DNA from: Streptomyces sp. CB00455
GTDB lineage: Bacteria; Actinomycetota; Actinomycetes; Streptomycetales; Streptomycetaceae
Direction of reading: 5' to 3'
Length of the DNA: 64,000 bases
Assembly (NCBI RefSeq): GCF_001905445.1
Contig: NZ_LIVQ01000002.1
Coordinates: 372,001 to 436,000, forward strand
Positions 17,804 through 27,022 of this stretch are shown here, one piece after another (position 1 is the stretch's first letter; each line of letters begins with the position of its first letter). Below the pieces are notes generated by a model. The model did no database searches. It saw only the letters and a program-made list of their open reading frames with translations, and was not told the origin of the DNA. The position numbers were made by a program, and so were the translations under genes.

Positions 17804-18124
17804 CGTATGCGCGGCCAACTGCCGTGCTGTGCAGGCGCACGACAGCCTCTGCCGCCGCCCGTCCTCGGCCCAGGCCTCGCCGGAACCTCGCAGGTCAGCC
17901 CCGGCGATGCGAAGGCGCACAGGATTCACCCAGGGGCCTTGCCCGCGACTGCTCGGCTCTCACGCGTACTTGCGGAGCACCTCCTCGATGCGGTGGTTAC
18001 CGACCTCCTGCCGACCGTCGGGGCACTTCGCGCAGCGGCGGTGTGGTGCACATGCAGCTACGCGCGGGGCCGGGGAGACCGGGTCGGGGCGCCGGCGATC
18101 TGTCCCGCGCTTGACGGGCGTTCG
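17804..18124. other. Region between tRNA-Arg terminator and helicase-associated gene
   Basis: 320 bp with no complete gene. The only coding-like stretch is a 3' fragment on the minus strand ending at 17960 (listed separately). The remainder shows weak codon bias and nothing recognisable. Confidence 0.5.
17960..18075 (-). pseudogene. Possible 3' gene remnant next to tRNA-Arg
   Basis: An open minus-strand frame without a plausible start ends in a TGA at 17960. Its last codons are almost all G/C-ending and encode a tail with RCAKCPDG and EEVLRKYA. The codon bias resembles real Streptomyces coding sequence, and the place is right for debris of an integrated element at a tRNA. The family was not recognised. 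Confidence 0.3.
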
Positions 18125-20614
18125 TCAGCCGGGAGTGCCGAGGAGCCGGGTCGCAAGGGTGCGGGCGCTGGCCGGGATGCCGCGGACCGGTTCGCCGTAC
18201 GGGGGGTGGGCCTGGTCCAGGGTGGGGAGGAGGCTGCGGGCGCGTTCGGACGGGGCTCGGTCGAGGACGGTGGTGCCGGTCTCGGCTTCCTGGGTGGGGG
18301 CGTAACCGGCGGCGCGCAGGGCCGTGAGGGTCTCCTCGGGAGGGGCGGTGGAGATCAGGACGGTGGGGGCGATCCGGCGCAGGCGGAGTGTGGCCAGGCC
18401 GCGGACCTGGGCCACCTCGGCGATCAGGGCGGTGTCGTCGGAGCGGATGCAGCAGGCGGAGCGGACGACCTTGAGCTGTCCGTGGGTGCGGGCGGTGTCC
18501 TTGATCGTGTAGGCCAGCGGTTGCGGGAGCGGGGTGTCGCGCTCGCTCGCGGCGGTGAGGCGGTCGAGGAGTTCGTCGGCGCTCCAGCCCGCGTCGAGGG
18601 CGCGTCGTACGGAGGCGGCCGTGATCCGCCAGACCACCGCGTGTCCCTCGGACTCGATGTCGCCGGCGGTGGACAGCAGGTCGGCGAGGGCGGGCGCCGG
18701 TGCGCCGGTGACGGTGGCGGTCAGGTCGCTCTGGAAGCGGGCGGTGACGCTGGGCTCGGGCAGGGCCGTGTAGAGGGCTTCGCGAAGGGTGGTCACCGCC
18801 CGGGCCAGCGCGGGGCGGGGGGTGAGGTCCTCGCCCAGGCCCTCGGAGCCGCGGGCGGCCGGGTCGGCGCCCGCTCCGGGCACGGCCGGGTAGTGGTGGG
18901 CGGCGCCCGCCTCCAGCAGGCGGGCGAGGGCGCGTCCGACGGGGGTGAGCGCACCGTGGGCGACCACGCCGAGCAGGGCCGCCTCTTCCAGGGTGGTGGC
19001 CAACCGGTCGAGCAAATCGTCGCCACCGGTCAGGGTTCCGGCGTCGTCCATGGCCAGGTGAGTGCGGAGGGCGGGCCGGAACCACGCGGCCAGGGCCAGG
19101 AGTTCGGCGTATCCCTGGGCGTCCCCGGTCAGACCGTGGCCGTCGGGGAGGGTGGCGAGAGCCCGCAGTACTCCCGTGCGCAGGGTCACGGCTTCCTCGT
19201 CGCTCGGGCTGATGAGCGCGACCGGGGTCTCGTCGGGGTCCGGCCAGTGGCTGAGGACTTCGGGGACCACGGCCCAGGCGGCCAGCAGCGGCAGCAGCTT
19301 GCCCGCGGCCGGGGCGGCGGCCCAGGCGTCGTAGCGGTCGGTGGGGAGCAGCCGGGCTGAGGGCTTGGGGGACTTGGGGTGCTGACGGCGGCCCCGGGCC
19401 GCCGGAGCCGGGGCCGGCTCGTCGTCCCGGGGTGCGGCGAGGCCGGCGTTCACGGCGAGGTCGAGCCACAGCCGGGTGTCGGCCTCGTGCGCCCCAGCCG
19501 CCTTGGCCAGCCGCCGGGTGTCCCGTACGGCGATCCCGCCCGCCTTGCGGATCGCGACGGGCTGGGCGGCCAGCGCCCGCAGGACCAGCTCGGCCCGCCA
19601 GGCAGCCGCCGCAGCGGCCGCGGCGCCCTCGCCCTCCCAGCCGGGCGGCAGCGGCGCGGTGGCGGTCAGTGGCTCCGCCTCCAGCCGGGGGCTGGGTGCT
19701 GCGCCCTCATCGCGGAGCGCACGGGCGACCTCGTACGGAAGCTCCACGAGGTCGAGGCCGACGGGGACCAACAGCCCGCGCGCGGCCAGCCAGTCCGTGC
19801 CCTCGTCGCCGCTGCCGCCCTCTCGGAAGACGTACTTGGAGTCCGGGCCCGCGTACTGCGCCCCGGACCGGCTGATGAAGCAGTGCGTGCGCAGCAGTGG
19901 CGGGCCCGGAACCAGGTGGTCCAGCAGTTCCCTTGCCCGCGAGGGGGCGTCAGCCACGAGAGCCCGTACCCTGGCGGGGTCGGCGAGCAGGGCGGTGATC
20001 AGATCCTGTGCCTGGTCGCGGGTACGGGCCGCGCCCTCGCCGAAGAGGGTTGCGGCGATCCGCTTGACCTCCGGGGCGTTGTAGGCGGAGGTCAGCAGCC
20101 GGTCGGCGGTGCGCCCGTAGCCGTCGAATCCGGCGGCCCGGACGTGAAGCAGTGGCGGCAGCGCCAGTTTCCCCTTGGGCGCGGGGAGCAACAGTGCTCG
20201 CTCCCGTAGCGAGGCGAGGGCCCGCTCCGCGAGCCGGCGTTTCTCCCCCGGCTCGAACCAGGCCAGTACGTCCCGCTCCGGCACCAGTCGGTCTGCGGGC
20301 TCGACCGGGGCCACGGGCCGGTGCTGCTGCCAGGGATACCGGGGCCCGTCCTCGACCTCGCCACCGGCCACGGGACCGTGCCGCTCCAGGGCCAGAGCGG
20401 CGATGGAGGCGAGCAGTTCCAATTCTCCGGCGGTGCCCGACATCAGGCCCTGGCCCACCGAGTCGTCGGTGAGCAGGTGTTCGGCAAGCTCGCGAAGGGT
20501 GGTGACCCGCCGGTACCCGGAGGCGAGCGGCAGATCCCGCTCTTCCAACAGGACGGTCAGGCGCTCGGAATCCAGGGTGCCGAGCCATTTCGCCAGGGCG
20601 GTGCGCGCGTTCAC
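18125..20614 (-). CDS. Helicase-associated (XPB N-terminal-like / Helicase_C_3) domain protein
   Basis: 829 aa cytoplasmic protein of a family common in actinobacteria that is usually annotated as helicase C-terminal or helicase-associated protein. It begins NARTALAKWLGTLDSERLTVLLEERDLPLASG and contains an extended helical middle. Its conserved C-terminal domain (about 640-760, AIRVTARFQSDLTAT-like region through DTARTHGQLKVVRSACCIRSDD) is what I recall as the XPB/Ssl2 N-terminal-like module. There are no Walker motifs, so it is not a helicase itself. In many genomes it accompanies an XPB-type helicase, but none is adjacent here. The start is a GTG preceded by a short spacer. Function unknown, probably DNA-repair-related. 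Confidence 0.7.
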   Translation of the reverse strand: MNARTALAKWLGTLDSERLTVLLEERDLPLASGYRRVTTLRELAEHLLTDDSVGQGLMSGTAGELELLASIAALALERHGPVAGGEVEDGPRYPWQQHRPVAPVEPADRLVPERDVLAWFEPGEKRRLAERALASLRERALLLPAPKGKLALPPLLHVRAAGFDGYGRTADRLLTSAYNAPEVKRIAATLFGEGAARTRDQAQDLITALLADPARVRALVADAPSRARELLDHLVPGPPLLRTHCFISRSGAQYAGPDSKYVFREGGSGDEGTDWLAARGLLVPVGLDLVELPYEVARALRDEGAAPSPRLEAEPLTATAPLPPGWEGEGAAAAAAAAWRAELVLRALAAQPVAIRKAGGIAVRDTRRLAKAAGAHEADTRLWLDLAVNAGLAAPRDDEPAPAPAARGRRQHPKSPKPSARLLPTDRYDAWAAAPAAGKLLPLLAAWAVVPEVLSHWPDPDETPVALISPSDEEAVTLRTGVLRALATLPDGHGLTGDAQGYAELLALAAWFRPALRTHLAMDDAGTLTGGDDLLDRLATTLEEAALLGVVAHGALTPVGRALARLLEAGAAHHYPAVPGAGADPAARGSEGLGEDLTPRPALARAVTTLREALYTALPEPSVTARFQSDLTATVTGAPAPALADLLSTAGDIESEGHAVVWRITAASVRRALDAGWSADELLDRLTAASERDTPLPQPLAYTIKDTARTHGQLKVVRSACCIRSDDTALIAEVAQVRGLATLRLRRIAPTVLISTAPPEETLTALRAAGYAPTQEAETGTTVLDRAPSERARSLLPTLDQAHPPYGEPVRGIPASARTLATRLLGTPG

Positions 20615-20887
20615 CCGGCCAGCCTAGTGCCGGGCGATCACCCCGCACGGGTGAATCGGGCCCCTTCCCGACACCGGCTCGGCCGGGTGACGGCGCAGGC
20701 CCTCGCCCCCGGCGCGGCGCCGTCATCCAGGTCTGCCCGGGTCCCGGGCGGCCCCCTTCGAGGCACGGCAGGCCGCGGCGGCGTTGCGAGACGGGGTGCC
20801 GGGCCGCGCGGCAGCGGGTGGGCTCGGGGCTCGGGACAGCTTCGTCGCCCGCGCCGCCTTCGCCGTCGTGGCCGCTCCCCCGATGGG

Positions 20888-21211
20888 CTAGTCGTCCAGG
20901 GCGCGCTTGAGCTCGGCCTTGTTCATGTCCGAGCGGCCGTGGATGTTGCGGCGCCGGGCCTCGGCGTAGAGCTGGTCGTACGTGGGCCCCTGGGCGCCGG
21001 AGTGGGAGTGGAGGCCCCCGCGGCGGGACGAGGACATGTCCTCCAGGGACTCCTTGCTGGCGGTCTTCGACTCGCCGGCCCGGGCGCGCTCCTTGTTGAC
21101 CGTGCGGGCGGCGATCTCCTCGGCCTTCTCCTCGGACTCGCCGCGCTGCTGCACGCTCTCCTTGATGTGCTCGTACTGGCGTTCGCGCTTGGGGGAAGAT
21201 CCGCGGGGCAT
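20888..21211 (-). CDS. Small ChaB-like / Rho_N-like protein (often annotated plasmid stabilization protein)
   Basis: 107 aa, highly charged protein. The N-terminal half (MPRGSSPKRERQYEHIKESV to about residue 50) resembles the ChaB-like family with its EEIAARTVNKERARAGE stretch. The C-terminal 30 residues (LYAEARRRNIHGRSDMNKAELKRAL) look like a Rho_N/SAP-type helix-extended loop that binds nucleic acid. The ATG at 21211 is preceded by AAGGAGGCGGCGGCC. Function is not established, and the plasmid-stabilization name is a legacy label. Confidence 0.7.
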   Translation of the reverse strand: MPRGSSPKRERQYEHIKESVQQRGESEEKAEEIAARTVNKERARAGESKTASKESLEDMSSSRRGGLHSHSGAQGPTYDQLYAEARRRNIHGRSDMNKAELKRALDD

Positions 21212-21339
21212 GGCCGCCGCCTCCTTGCGTTCGGGTGGGCCGGTGGATGTGCCGGGCACGTGGGGCGGTTACCCCGCTTGCAGCAACGTATCCGGGCCTG
21301 AGAGGCGCATACCCTCACAAAGTGCGGGAAACTAAGGGT

Positions 21340-21735
21340 ATGGACACGACCCTGAGCGTGGACTCGACCCTGACCGACATCGCGTGGTTCCTGGTCGTGG
21401 GCATTGCCGTTGCGGGCTTCCTGATCGGCGCCTTCTGGCTGGGCAAGAGGATTCGCGCGCAGGAACCCGCGCCTCCCACGGCCGAGAGCCAGCCGCACCT
21501 GCCCGAGGGCGGCGCGGTCTACGAGGTGCGGGAGGAACGGGACCACGTGGAGATCCCCGAAGGCGGTCTGCGGCCGCACGAGATGCAGGGCTACGGGAAC
21601 TTCGGCTCGACCACCTCCGCCCACCCCGACGAGGTCCGGGCGGAGCGGGAGGCCGGGCACAAGCAGTCGGATGGCCCGTTCCCGCACGCCCAGCCGGGCG
21701 CTCCCCCGGACGCGGGACGCGGCGCCCACAGCTGA
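21340..21735 (+). CDS. DUF6479 family membrane protein
   Basis: 131 aa small protein with one transmembrane helix (about 13-36, IAWFLVVGIAVAGFLIGAFW) followed by a basic stop-transfer and a hydrophilic Pro/Glu/His-rich tail containing PHLPEGGAVYEVREERDH. It matches what I recall of the Streptomyces DUF6479 family. The ATG at 21340 is preceded by ACTAAGGGT. Function unknown. It stands alone, divergent from the ChaB-like gene. Confidence 0.7.
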   Translation: MDTTLSVDSTLTDIAWFLVVGIAVAGFLIGAFWLGKRIRAQEPAPPTAESQPHLPEGGAVYEVREERDHVEIPEGGLRPHEMQGYGNFGSTTSAHPDEVRAEREAGHKQSDGPFPHAQPGAPPDAGRGAHS

Positions 21736-21760
21736 CTCCCCCGGTCCCGGCCTGTCCCCT

Positions 21761-21790
21761 CTCCTCCCCTCTCCTCCCCTCTCCTCCCCT
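21761..21790. repeat. Three tandem copies of a 10-bp pyrimidine repeat
   Basis: ctcctcccct repeated three times (21761-21790) with partial copies on either side, in the convergent gap between the DUF6479 gene and the LigD-type ligase gene. Confidence 0.85.
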
Positions 21791-21850
21791 CTACGCACGC
21801 TCCCCCTCCAGTCACCTTCACCCCCCTCTGGCCCGCGCCGTCCGCGCGGG

Positions 21851-22738
21851 TCAGAGTTCTGTCCGCAGCCGCAGCACTTCGGGCGGCGGGTGGCGTGCCG
21901 AGGTGTGCCGGACCTCCGCCGTCAGCGGCGGGTCGAGCGGCCGGTAGGGCACTTCCCCCAGCCCGATCGCGGTGACGGTCGCGCCCGCCGGGGCCGCCGC
22001 CCCGCGCGCGCTCACGACGGCGGCCAGTTCGGCGCGCAGCGCCGCCGTCAGCGGGCTGGACACCAGGGGGGTCTCGTCCCCGACCGGCAGGACGAGCACC
22101 AGGGCGAGCGGGCGGCGCGGGGTTCCGGTGAAGCCGACCACCGCCGCGTCGCGCACGTCCGTGTGGCGCAGCTTCTGCCAGCCGCGCCGCCCGGCAGGGT
22201 AGGTCTGGTCCAGCCGCTTGACGACCAGGCCCTCGATGCCGCTGGCCGGCAGGGTCTCGTACCAGGTGGCGGCCAGCTCCGGGTCGGTCGTCATCGGCAC
22301 CGGCTGGAGCGGCGGCCCCAGTGGCAGCAGCAGGTCGACCAGGGCGGCGCGGCGGCGCTCGTAGGTACGCCCGCGCAGGTCGAGCCCGGCCAGCTCCAGT
22401 ACGTCGAAGGCGGCGTATGACGCCGGGAGGGTCTGGGCCAGCACGGTGGCCCGGGCGGCCGTGGCGGCGGCGCGGCGCTGGACGAGCGCGAAGTCCGTGC
22501 GGCCCCCGTGCCAGACCACGACCTCCCCGTCGAGCACGGTCCCGGCGGGCAGCAGGCGCGCGGCTGCCGCCAGGTCGGGGAAGGCGCTGGTCACGATCCG
22601 GCCGGAGCGCGCCTGGAGGGCCACATCCGTCTCCGAGCGCACGACGACCATGCGGTGGCCGTCGAACTTCGGCTCGTACGCCAGCCCGGCGCCGCGCGGC
22701 AGGGTGCGTACGGCGGCGGCCAGCGCGACGCGGATCAC
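21851..22738 (-). CDS. ATP-dependent DNA ligase (LigD ligase module)
   Basis: 295 aa nucleotidyltransferase-type DNA ligase acting in non-homologous end joining. The adenylated lysine is K24 in YEPKFDGHRM. The other motifs include LDGEVVVW, GIEGLVVKR and the QKLRHTD segment. It has both the adenylation domain (1-190) and an OB-fold domain but no polymerase or nuclease fusion. The GTG start at 22738 overlaps the stop of the upstream polymerase-domain gene (GTGA), so the two are translationally coupled and act as a split LigD. Confidence 0.9.
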   Translation of the reverse strand: MIRVALAAAVRTLPRGAGLAYEPKFDGHRMVVVRSETDVALQARSGRIVTSAFPDLAAAARLLPAGTVLDGEVVVWHGGRTDFALVQRRAAATAARATVLAQTLPASYAAFDVLELAGLDLRGRTYERRRAALVDLLLPLGPPLQPVPMTTDPELAATWYETLPASGIEGLVVKRLDQTYPAGRRGWQKLRHTDVRDAAVVGFTGTPRRPLALVLVLPVGDETPLVSSPLTAALRAELAAVVSARGAAAPAGATVTAIGLGEVPYRPLDPPLTAEVRHTSARHPPPEVLRLRTEL

Positions 22739-23640
22739 GGGCGGCCTCCCCGCGCCGGCGGGAGCGGGCCGGCCCGGCCGGGATCGGTCAGGGGTGCGAA
22801 CAGGTCCCCGTCACGGGCGAGCCGGGGTGCGATGTCGTCGGCGAGGAAGACCAGGTCGTCGGGGGTCCGGCAGCCTTCGACCTCCTCCCAGGAGATCGGG
22901 GCGGAGACCATGGGCCGGGCCCGCGCGCGCAGGGTGTAAGGCGCGGCGGTGGTCTTCGCGGCGGCGTTCTGGCTGTGGTCGACGAAGACCTTGCCGGGGC
23001 GCAGGGCCTTGGCCATGCGGTGGACGACCAGGTCGGGGAGTTCGCGCTCGGCTTCCTGTGCGAGCTGCTTGGCGTATGCGGACACCTGCTCGGACGGGGT
23101 CGGCTCCAGGGGGACGGCCAGGTGCATGCCCTTGGAGCCGGAGGTCTTGGCGTAGGCGTGCAGGCCGTCGGCGGCGAGGCGGTCGCGGAGCCAGAGCGCG
23201 ACGGCGCAGCACTCGACGACGGTGGCGGGGGCGCCGGGGTCGAGGTCGAGGACCATCCGGTCGGCGGCGGCCGGGGCCCCGGCGGGCCACTGGGGGGTGT
23301 GGAACTCCACGACGAGGTTGGCGCACCACATGAGGGTGGCCATGTCGGCGACGACGAGCTGGTGGGCGGAGAGGTCCTCGGAGCGGGGCACGGGGGTGGT
23401 CTTCACCCAGTCGGGTGTGCCGGGGGGCGGGTTCTTGGTGAAGAAGAGCTGGCCGTCCGGGCCGTCCGGATAGCGCAGGAAGGACGCCGGGCGGTCGTGG
23501 ACGTGGGCCAGGAACGGGCCCGCGACGGTCGCGTAGTAGTGGAGCACCTCGCCCTTGGTGAAGCCGGTCTCCGGATAGAGGACCTTGTCGAGGTTGCTGA
23601 GCGCGATGCGACGGCCCTCCACCAATGTGATCGGCGTCAT
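22735..23640 (-). CDS. LigD-type primase/polymerase (Prim-Pol) protein
   Basis: 301 aa NHEJ polymerase of the archaeo-eukaryotic primase family that fills or extends broken ends. It carries the metal-binding LDLDPG motif, TSGSKGMHLAVPL, and the C-terminal APISWEEV that is typical of LigD Pol domains. The start ATG at 23640 (MTPITLVEGRRIALSN) lies 31 bp from the divergent ku start. The next gene overlaps by 4 bases. In many bacteria this domain is fused to the ligase; here it is separate. Confidence 0.92.
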   Translation of the reverse strand: MTPITLVEGRRIALSNLDKVLYPETGFTKGEVLHYYATVAGPFLAHVHDRPASFLRYPDGPDGQLFFTKNPPPGTPDWVKTTPVPRSEDLSAHQLVVADMATLMWCANLVVEFHTPQWPAGAPAAADRMVLDLDPGAPATVVECCAVALWLRDRLAADGLHAYAKTSGSKGMHLAVPLEPTPSEQVSAYAKQLAQEAERELPDLVVHRMAKALRPGKVFVDHSQNAAAKTTAAPYTLRARARPMVSAPISWEEVEGCRTPDDLVFLADDIAPRLARDGDLFAPLTDPGRAGPLPPARGGRP

Positions 23641-23671
23641 AGGATGAGATTGCCATGAAATGGGAGGAACT

Positions 23672-24841
23672 GTGCGATCCATTTGGAACGGGGCGATTTC
23701 TTTCGGCCTGGTCAGCATTCCGATCAAGCTCGTGAACGCCACCGAGAGCCACTCGATCTCCTTCCGCCAGATCCACCTGGCCGACGGCGGGCGCATCCGG
23801 TACCGCAAGGTGTGCGAGCTGGACGGCGAGGAGTTGTCGGGCGGCGAGATCGGCAAGGGGTATGAGGAGGCCGACGGCTCGATCATCCCGATCACGGACG
23901 AGGACCTGGCGCAGCTGCCGATCGCGACGGCCAGGACGATCGAGATCATGTCGTTCGTACCGGCGGACGAGATCGATCCGCTCCAGATGGACGCGGCGTA
24001 CTACCTGGCGGCGAACGGACCGACGGCGGCGAAGCCGTACACGCTGCTGCGGGAGGCGCTGAAGCGGAGCCGGAAGGTGGCCATCGCGAAGTACGCGCTG
24101 CGGGGGCGGGAGCGGCTGGGCATGCTGCGGGTCGTCGACGACGTGATCGCGATGCACGGGCTGCTGTGGCCGGACGAGATCCGGGTGCCGGAGGGGGTGG
24201 CGCCGGAGGCGGACGTGTCGGTACGGGATGCCGAACTGGACCTGGCGGACGCGCTGATGGCGACGCTGGGCGAGGTCGAGATGTCCTCGCTGCACGACGG
24301 CTACCGGGAAGCGGTGGAGGCGATGATCACGGCGAAGGCGGGCGGGGCGTTCGAGCCGTCGGAGGCGGTGGCCGAGCCGGCCGGGGGCCAGGTGATCGAC
24401 CTGATGGCGGCGCTGGAGAAGAGCGTGCAGGCGGCGAAGGCGTCGCGGGGCGAGGCGGGGGCGGACGCCGGCGGGGGCGGCGGGGGCGGAGGCGGCGGCG
24501 GGACGGAGGCGGAGGTGACGCCGATCCGGCGCAAGTCGGCGGCGGCCGCGCCGAAGGCGGTGGGCGGGAAGAAGTCGACGGCGACGACCGCGAAGAAGAC
24601 GGCGTCGGCGGCGGCATCGGCTGCCAGGAAGACCACCGGGAGCAAATCGGCCAAGTCGGCCAAGTCGGCCAAGCCGGTGAAGACGGTGAAGACAGCGGCC
24701 GAGCCGGCGAAGTCCGCCAAGTCCGGCAGGTCGGCCAAGGCGACGTCGGCCAAGTCGGCTTCGACGTCGGCGGCGGCGAAGACGGCCGCCGCCGCACCGG
24801 CGAAGAAGACCACCGCGGCCCGCAAACGGGCCTCGGCCTGA
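23672..24841 (+). CDS. ku: Ku DNA end-binding protein with Lys-rich tail
   Basis: 389 aa bacterial Ku that binds double-strand ends and recruits LigD. The Ku core spans 1 to about 255 (RSIWNGAISFGLVSIPIKL onwards). A 9-Gly run (about 269-277) separates it from a C-terminal tail of about 100 residues rich in Lys, Ala, Ser and Thr with repeated SAKSAK units. Such basic tails promote DNA bridging and threading in other actinobacterial Ku proteins. The GTG at 23672 follows GGGAGGAACT, a strong ribosome site, so I preferred it to the ATG at 23660. It is divergent from the LigD polymerase/ligase pair with a 31-bp shared promoter region. Confidence 0.95.
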   Translation: MRSIWNGAISFGLVSIPIKLVNATESHSISFRQIHLADGGRIRYRKVCELDGEELSGGEIGKGYEEADGSIIPITDEDLAQLPIATARTIEIMSFVPADEIDPLQMDAAYYLAANGPTAAKPYTLLREALKRSRKVAIAKYALRGRERLGMLRVVDDVIAMHGLLWPDEIRVPEGVAPEADVSVRDAELDLADALMATLGEVEMSSLHDGYREAVEAMITAKAGGAFEPSEAVAEPAGGQVIDLMAALEKSVQAAKASRGEAGADAGGGGGGGGGGGTEAEVTPIRRKSAAAAPKAVGGKKSTATTAKKTASAAASAARKTTGSKSAKSAKSAKPVKTVKTAAEPAKSAKSGRSAKATSAKSASTSAAAKTAAAAPAKKTTAARKRASA

Positions 24842-25168
24842 GGACGCGGCGCGGGGCGGGACGGGGACCGGACCGCTGCCGCTCGGGCCCGGAAACGGCG
24901 CGGGAACCGGTCCCGGGGTCGGGCCGAGGGCGGCCGACGCCGGAAGGCTCGTCCCCGACCGGTCGCCCCGACGCCCTGCGCCTTGCCGCCCGCGCCCGGT
25001 CGAACGCGGCCGGTCGAACGCGGCCGGTCGAACGCGGCCGGTCGCCGTGACTGAACGATCACGCCTGACCGACCGCGCCGGGCAGCCCATGTCCGGCCGC
25101 CCGCCCGCGGCCGACCGTGGCGCCTGGCCGCGCGTGCTTGACCGGTCCCGCCGCGCCGTGTGCGAGGG
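24842..25168. other. Convergent gap after ku with 14-bp tandem repeats
   Basis: 327 bp without a gene, between the convergent ends of ku and a NERD-like gene. It contains three perfect copies of the 14-bp unit cggtcgaacgcggc (24997-25038) and is rich in CGGCCG-type sequence. No U-tailed terminator was identified. Confidence 0.7.
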
Positions 25169-25966
25169 CTATGGCAACCAGGTGCGGACGTCCCGGGCCT
25201 GGGTGAACAGGGCCTCTATGTCCGGGGGTTTGAGGGCGGGCGGGAGCGCGGCGAGGTCCGCGGCGGCCGTCGGGGGCTGGAGGACGCGCACGTCACGCAG
25301 GCTCGGAGCCACCTCGACCCGGGAGGCGTCGGCCACCGCCAGGGCCGGGGTGACCTGTGTCGTCAGGGCGCGCGTGGCGTGGGCCGCCGCGCCGCGGAGC
25401 CGGCGCGGGTCGGGGCGGGGCTCCGTACGGCCCACGGTGACCAGCAGGTCGCCCACCACGACGCGCTGGCGGCGGCCGGGAACCGCGCGGACGCAGAAGA
25501 CGCCGGCCGGACCGATGAGCAGGTGGTCGATGCGGCCCAGGCCCGGGACCGGCACGCAGTGCAGGGCCCGCCAGCCGTCGGCCTCCAGCGCGTCAAAGGC
25601 GTCTCCCGCGCGCTGCTGCGCCGCCAGTTCCTGGCGCAGCCGGTGCCGGGCGCGGGTGCCCGCCGGGCCGTGTTCCAGCTCCCCCAGCAGACTCTCGCCG
25701 GGGCGGTTCGGGGCCAGGTCCGCGTCCGGCGGGAGGGCCAGGGCCAGCAGGCAGGCGGCTGTGGGGACGGGCGGGGGCCCGATGGTGACCGGTCCGCTCA
25801 GGTAGGGCCGCAGCGCCCGCAGGACCGCCTCGCGGTGGTCGTCCGCGAGGATGCTGATCCGGTTCGCCTGCCGGTCGTACCAGGCCACCGCCTGCCCGTC
25901 GGGCAGGTTGACGTACAGCCTTCCGCGGCCGGGCCGGCCGCCGGGCAGCACTCTCAGACCCCTCAT
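25169..25966 (-). CDS. NERD (nuclease-related) domain-like protein
   Basis: 265 aa soluble protein. The middle (about 135-190) contains GDAFDALEADGWRALHCVPVPG, GRIDHLLIGPAGVFCVRAV and a following VVVGDLLVTVG strand, which match the NERD core: the GxxxDHLxxGPxGVFxV pattern with the Asp and His of the fold. The N-terminal part (1-80) is a predicted beta-rich region with no clear match. Catalytic activity is unproven for this family. The ATG at 25966 (MRGLRVLPGG) was preferred because the upstream extension is Pro/Arg-rich and divergent. It converges on ku, which is suggestive of DNA metabolism but not proof. Confidence 0.65.
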   Translation of the reverse strand: MRGLRVLPGGRPGRGRLYVNLPDGQAVAWYDRQANRISILADDHREAVLRALRPYLSGPVTIGPPPVPTAACLLALALPPDADLAPNRPGESLLGELEHGPAGTRARHRLRQELAAQQRAGDAFDALEADGWRALHCVPVPGLGRIDHLLIGPAGVFCVRAVPGRRQRVVVGDLLVTVGRTEPRPDPRRLRGAAAHATRALTTQVTPALAVADASRVEVAPSLRDVRVLQPPTAAADLAALPPALKPPDIEALFTQARDVRTWLP

Positions 25967-26151
25967 GGCCCTCACCCCCGCCGTCCATGGGAGCAGCCGG
26001 GGCGGCGCACGGCAATCCCCCGGTGGTGTAACGACTCTGACGGGACCCTGCGACATCGCTGTTACAGAAATGGGGCGCTGCCGCAACGGCCGGAGCCTAG
26101 GTTGGTGCCCGCCTGGAGACGCCAGGTCCTGACCAGCCCCGAGGGGTTCCC

Positions 26152-26781
26152 GTGAGTACCGTCAGCCGCCGCACTCTCGTTCGCGCCGCCGCCGTGACCG
26201 CATGTGCCGGGAGCCTGCTGGCGCTGCCGGCCGTCACGGCCCTGGCCGAGGGGGTGCCGGCGGCCTCGGCCGCGCACTCGGCGGGTCCGCAGCGGATCCT
26301 GGTCAAGACCCTCTCCCTCGCGGACGGCACTTCCACGGCGCGGGTCTACCGTGTGGCCGAGGGCGCCTACCAGGCCGACATCCTGACGTCCGAAGGCGTG
26401 CGGGCAGCCACCCTGACCAGCCACGACGGCATCACCGGCTTCGGTGGTTCCGGCGAGCTGCACGCGGCGCTGGACTCCGGCGGCCGGCTGACGTCCTGGG
26501 TGGGCGGGGCGCCCGCTCCGGGCGTCGCCCATGCCGTCGCGGGTGACGGCTACAAGACGGGTACGCGCAGCGGCCACGTCGTTCCCGCGTCCGCGCCGAA
26601 GGCGGCGGACAGCGCGGGCCGGGCCGTTGCCGACGGGCCGGTCGGGGCACTGCACCTGAACCCGCAGGCCGACGGCCCGGGCGAGGGCCTGCTGCTGCTC
26701 GCCGCGGGCGGCGGCATCGCGGCGGTCGGCGCCGCCGGGCTCGGCTTCGCGATGCTGCGGCGCGGGCGGACCGAGGGCTGA
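26152..26781 (+). CDS. Secreted/membrane-anchored protein with Tat-like signal and C-terminal helix
   Basis: 209 aa exported protein. The N-terminus has SRRTLVRAAAVTA (5-17), a twin-arginine-like signal, with probable cleavage after ALA (about residue 32). The mature part is beta-rich without a recognised domain. A C-terminal hydrophobic segment (about 180-200) followed by RRGRTEG would anchor it in the membrane; no LPxTG sortase motif is seen. The GTG at 26152 is preceded by GAGGGGTTCCC. Function unknown. Confidence 0.7.
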   Translation: MSTVSRRTLVRAAAVTACAGSLLALPAVTALAEGVPAASAAHSAGPQRILVKTLSLADGTSTARVYRVAEGAYQADILTSEGVRAATLTSHDGITGFGGSGELHAALDSGGRLTSWVGGAPAPGVAHAVAGDGYKTGTRSGHVVPASAPKAADSAGRAVADGPVGALHLNPQADGPGEGLLLLAAGGGIAAVGAAGLGFAMLRRGRTEG

Positions 26782-27022
26782 GGCAGGCCGTCCGCCAAGT
26801 GCGGGGCGAGCCGGGGACGGGGCGCGGGCCGGCCGGGCTGCGTGCCGCGGCGGGGCCGGGGCCCGGGCAGGGCAAGGGCGCACGGCGTGGACACGGGACG
26901 TGGACCTGGACCTGGACCTGGACATCGTGGTCACCGCCGCTGAACAAACAGGGTGAATCTACGCATAAGGTTGGTGCGATCGACCGGATTTCAGACCGCC
27001 GCAGAACAGGAGGAGGCCGGCC

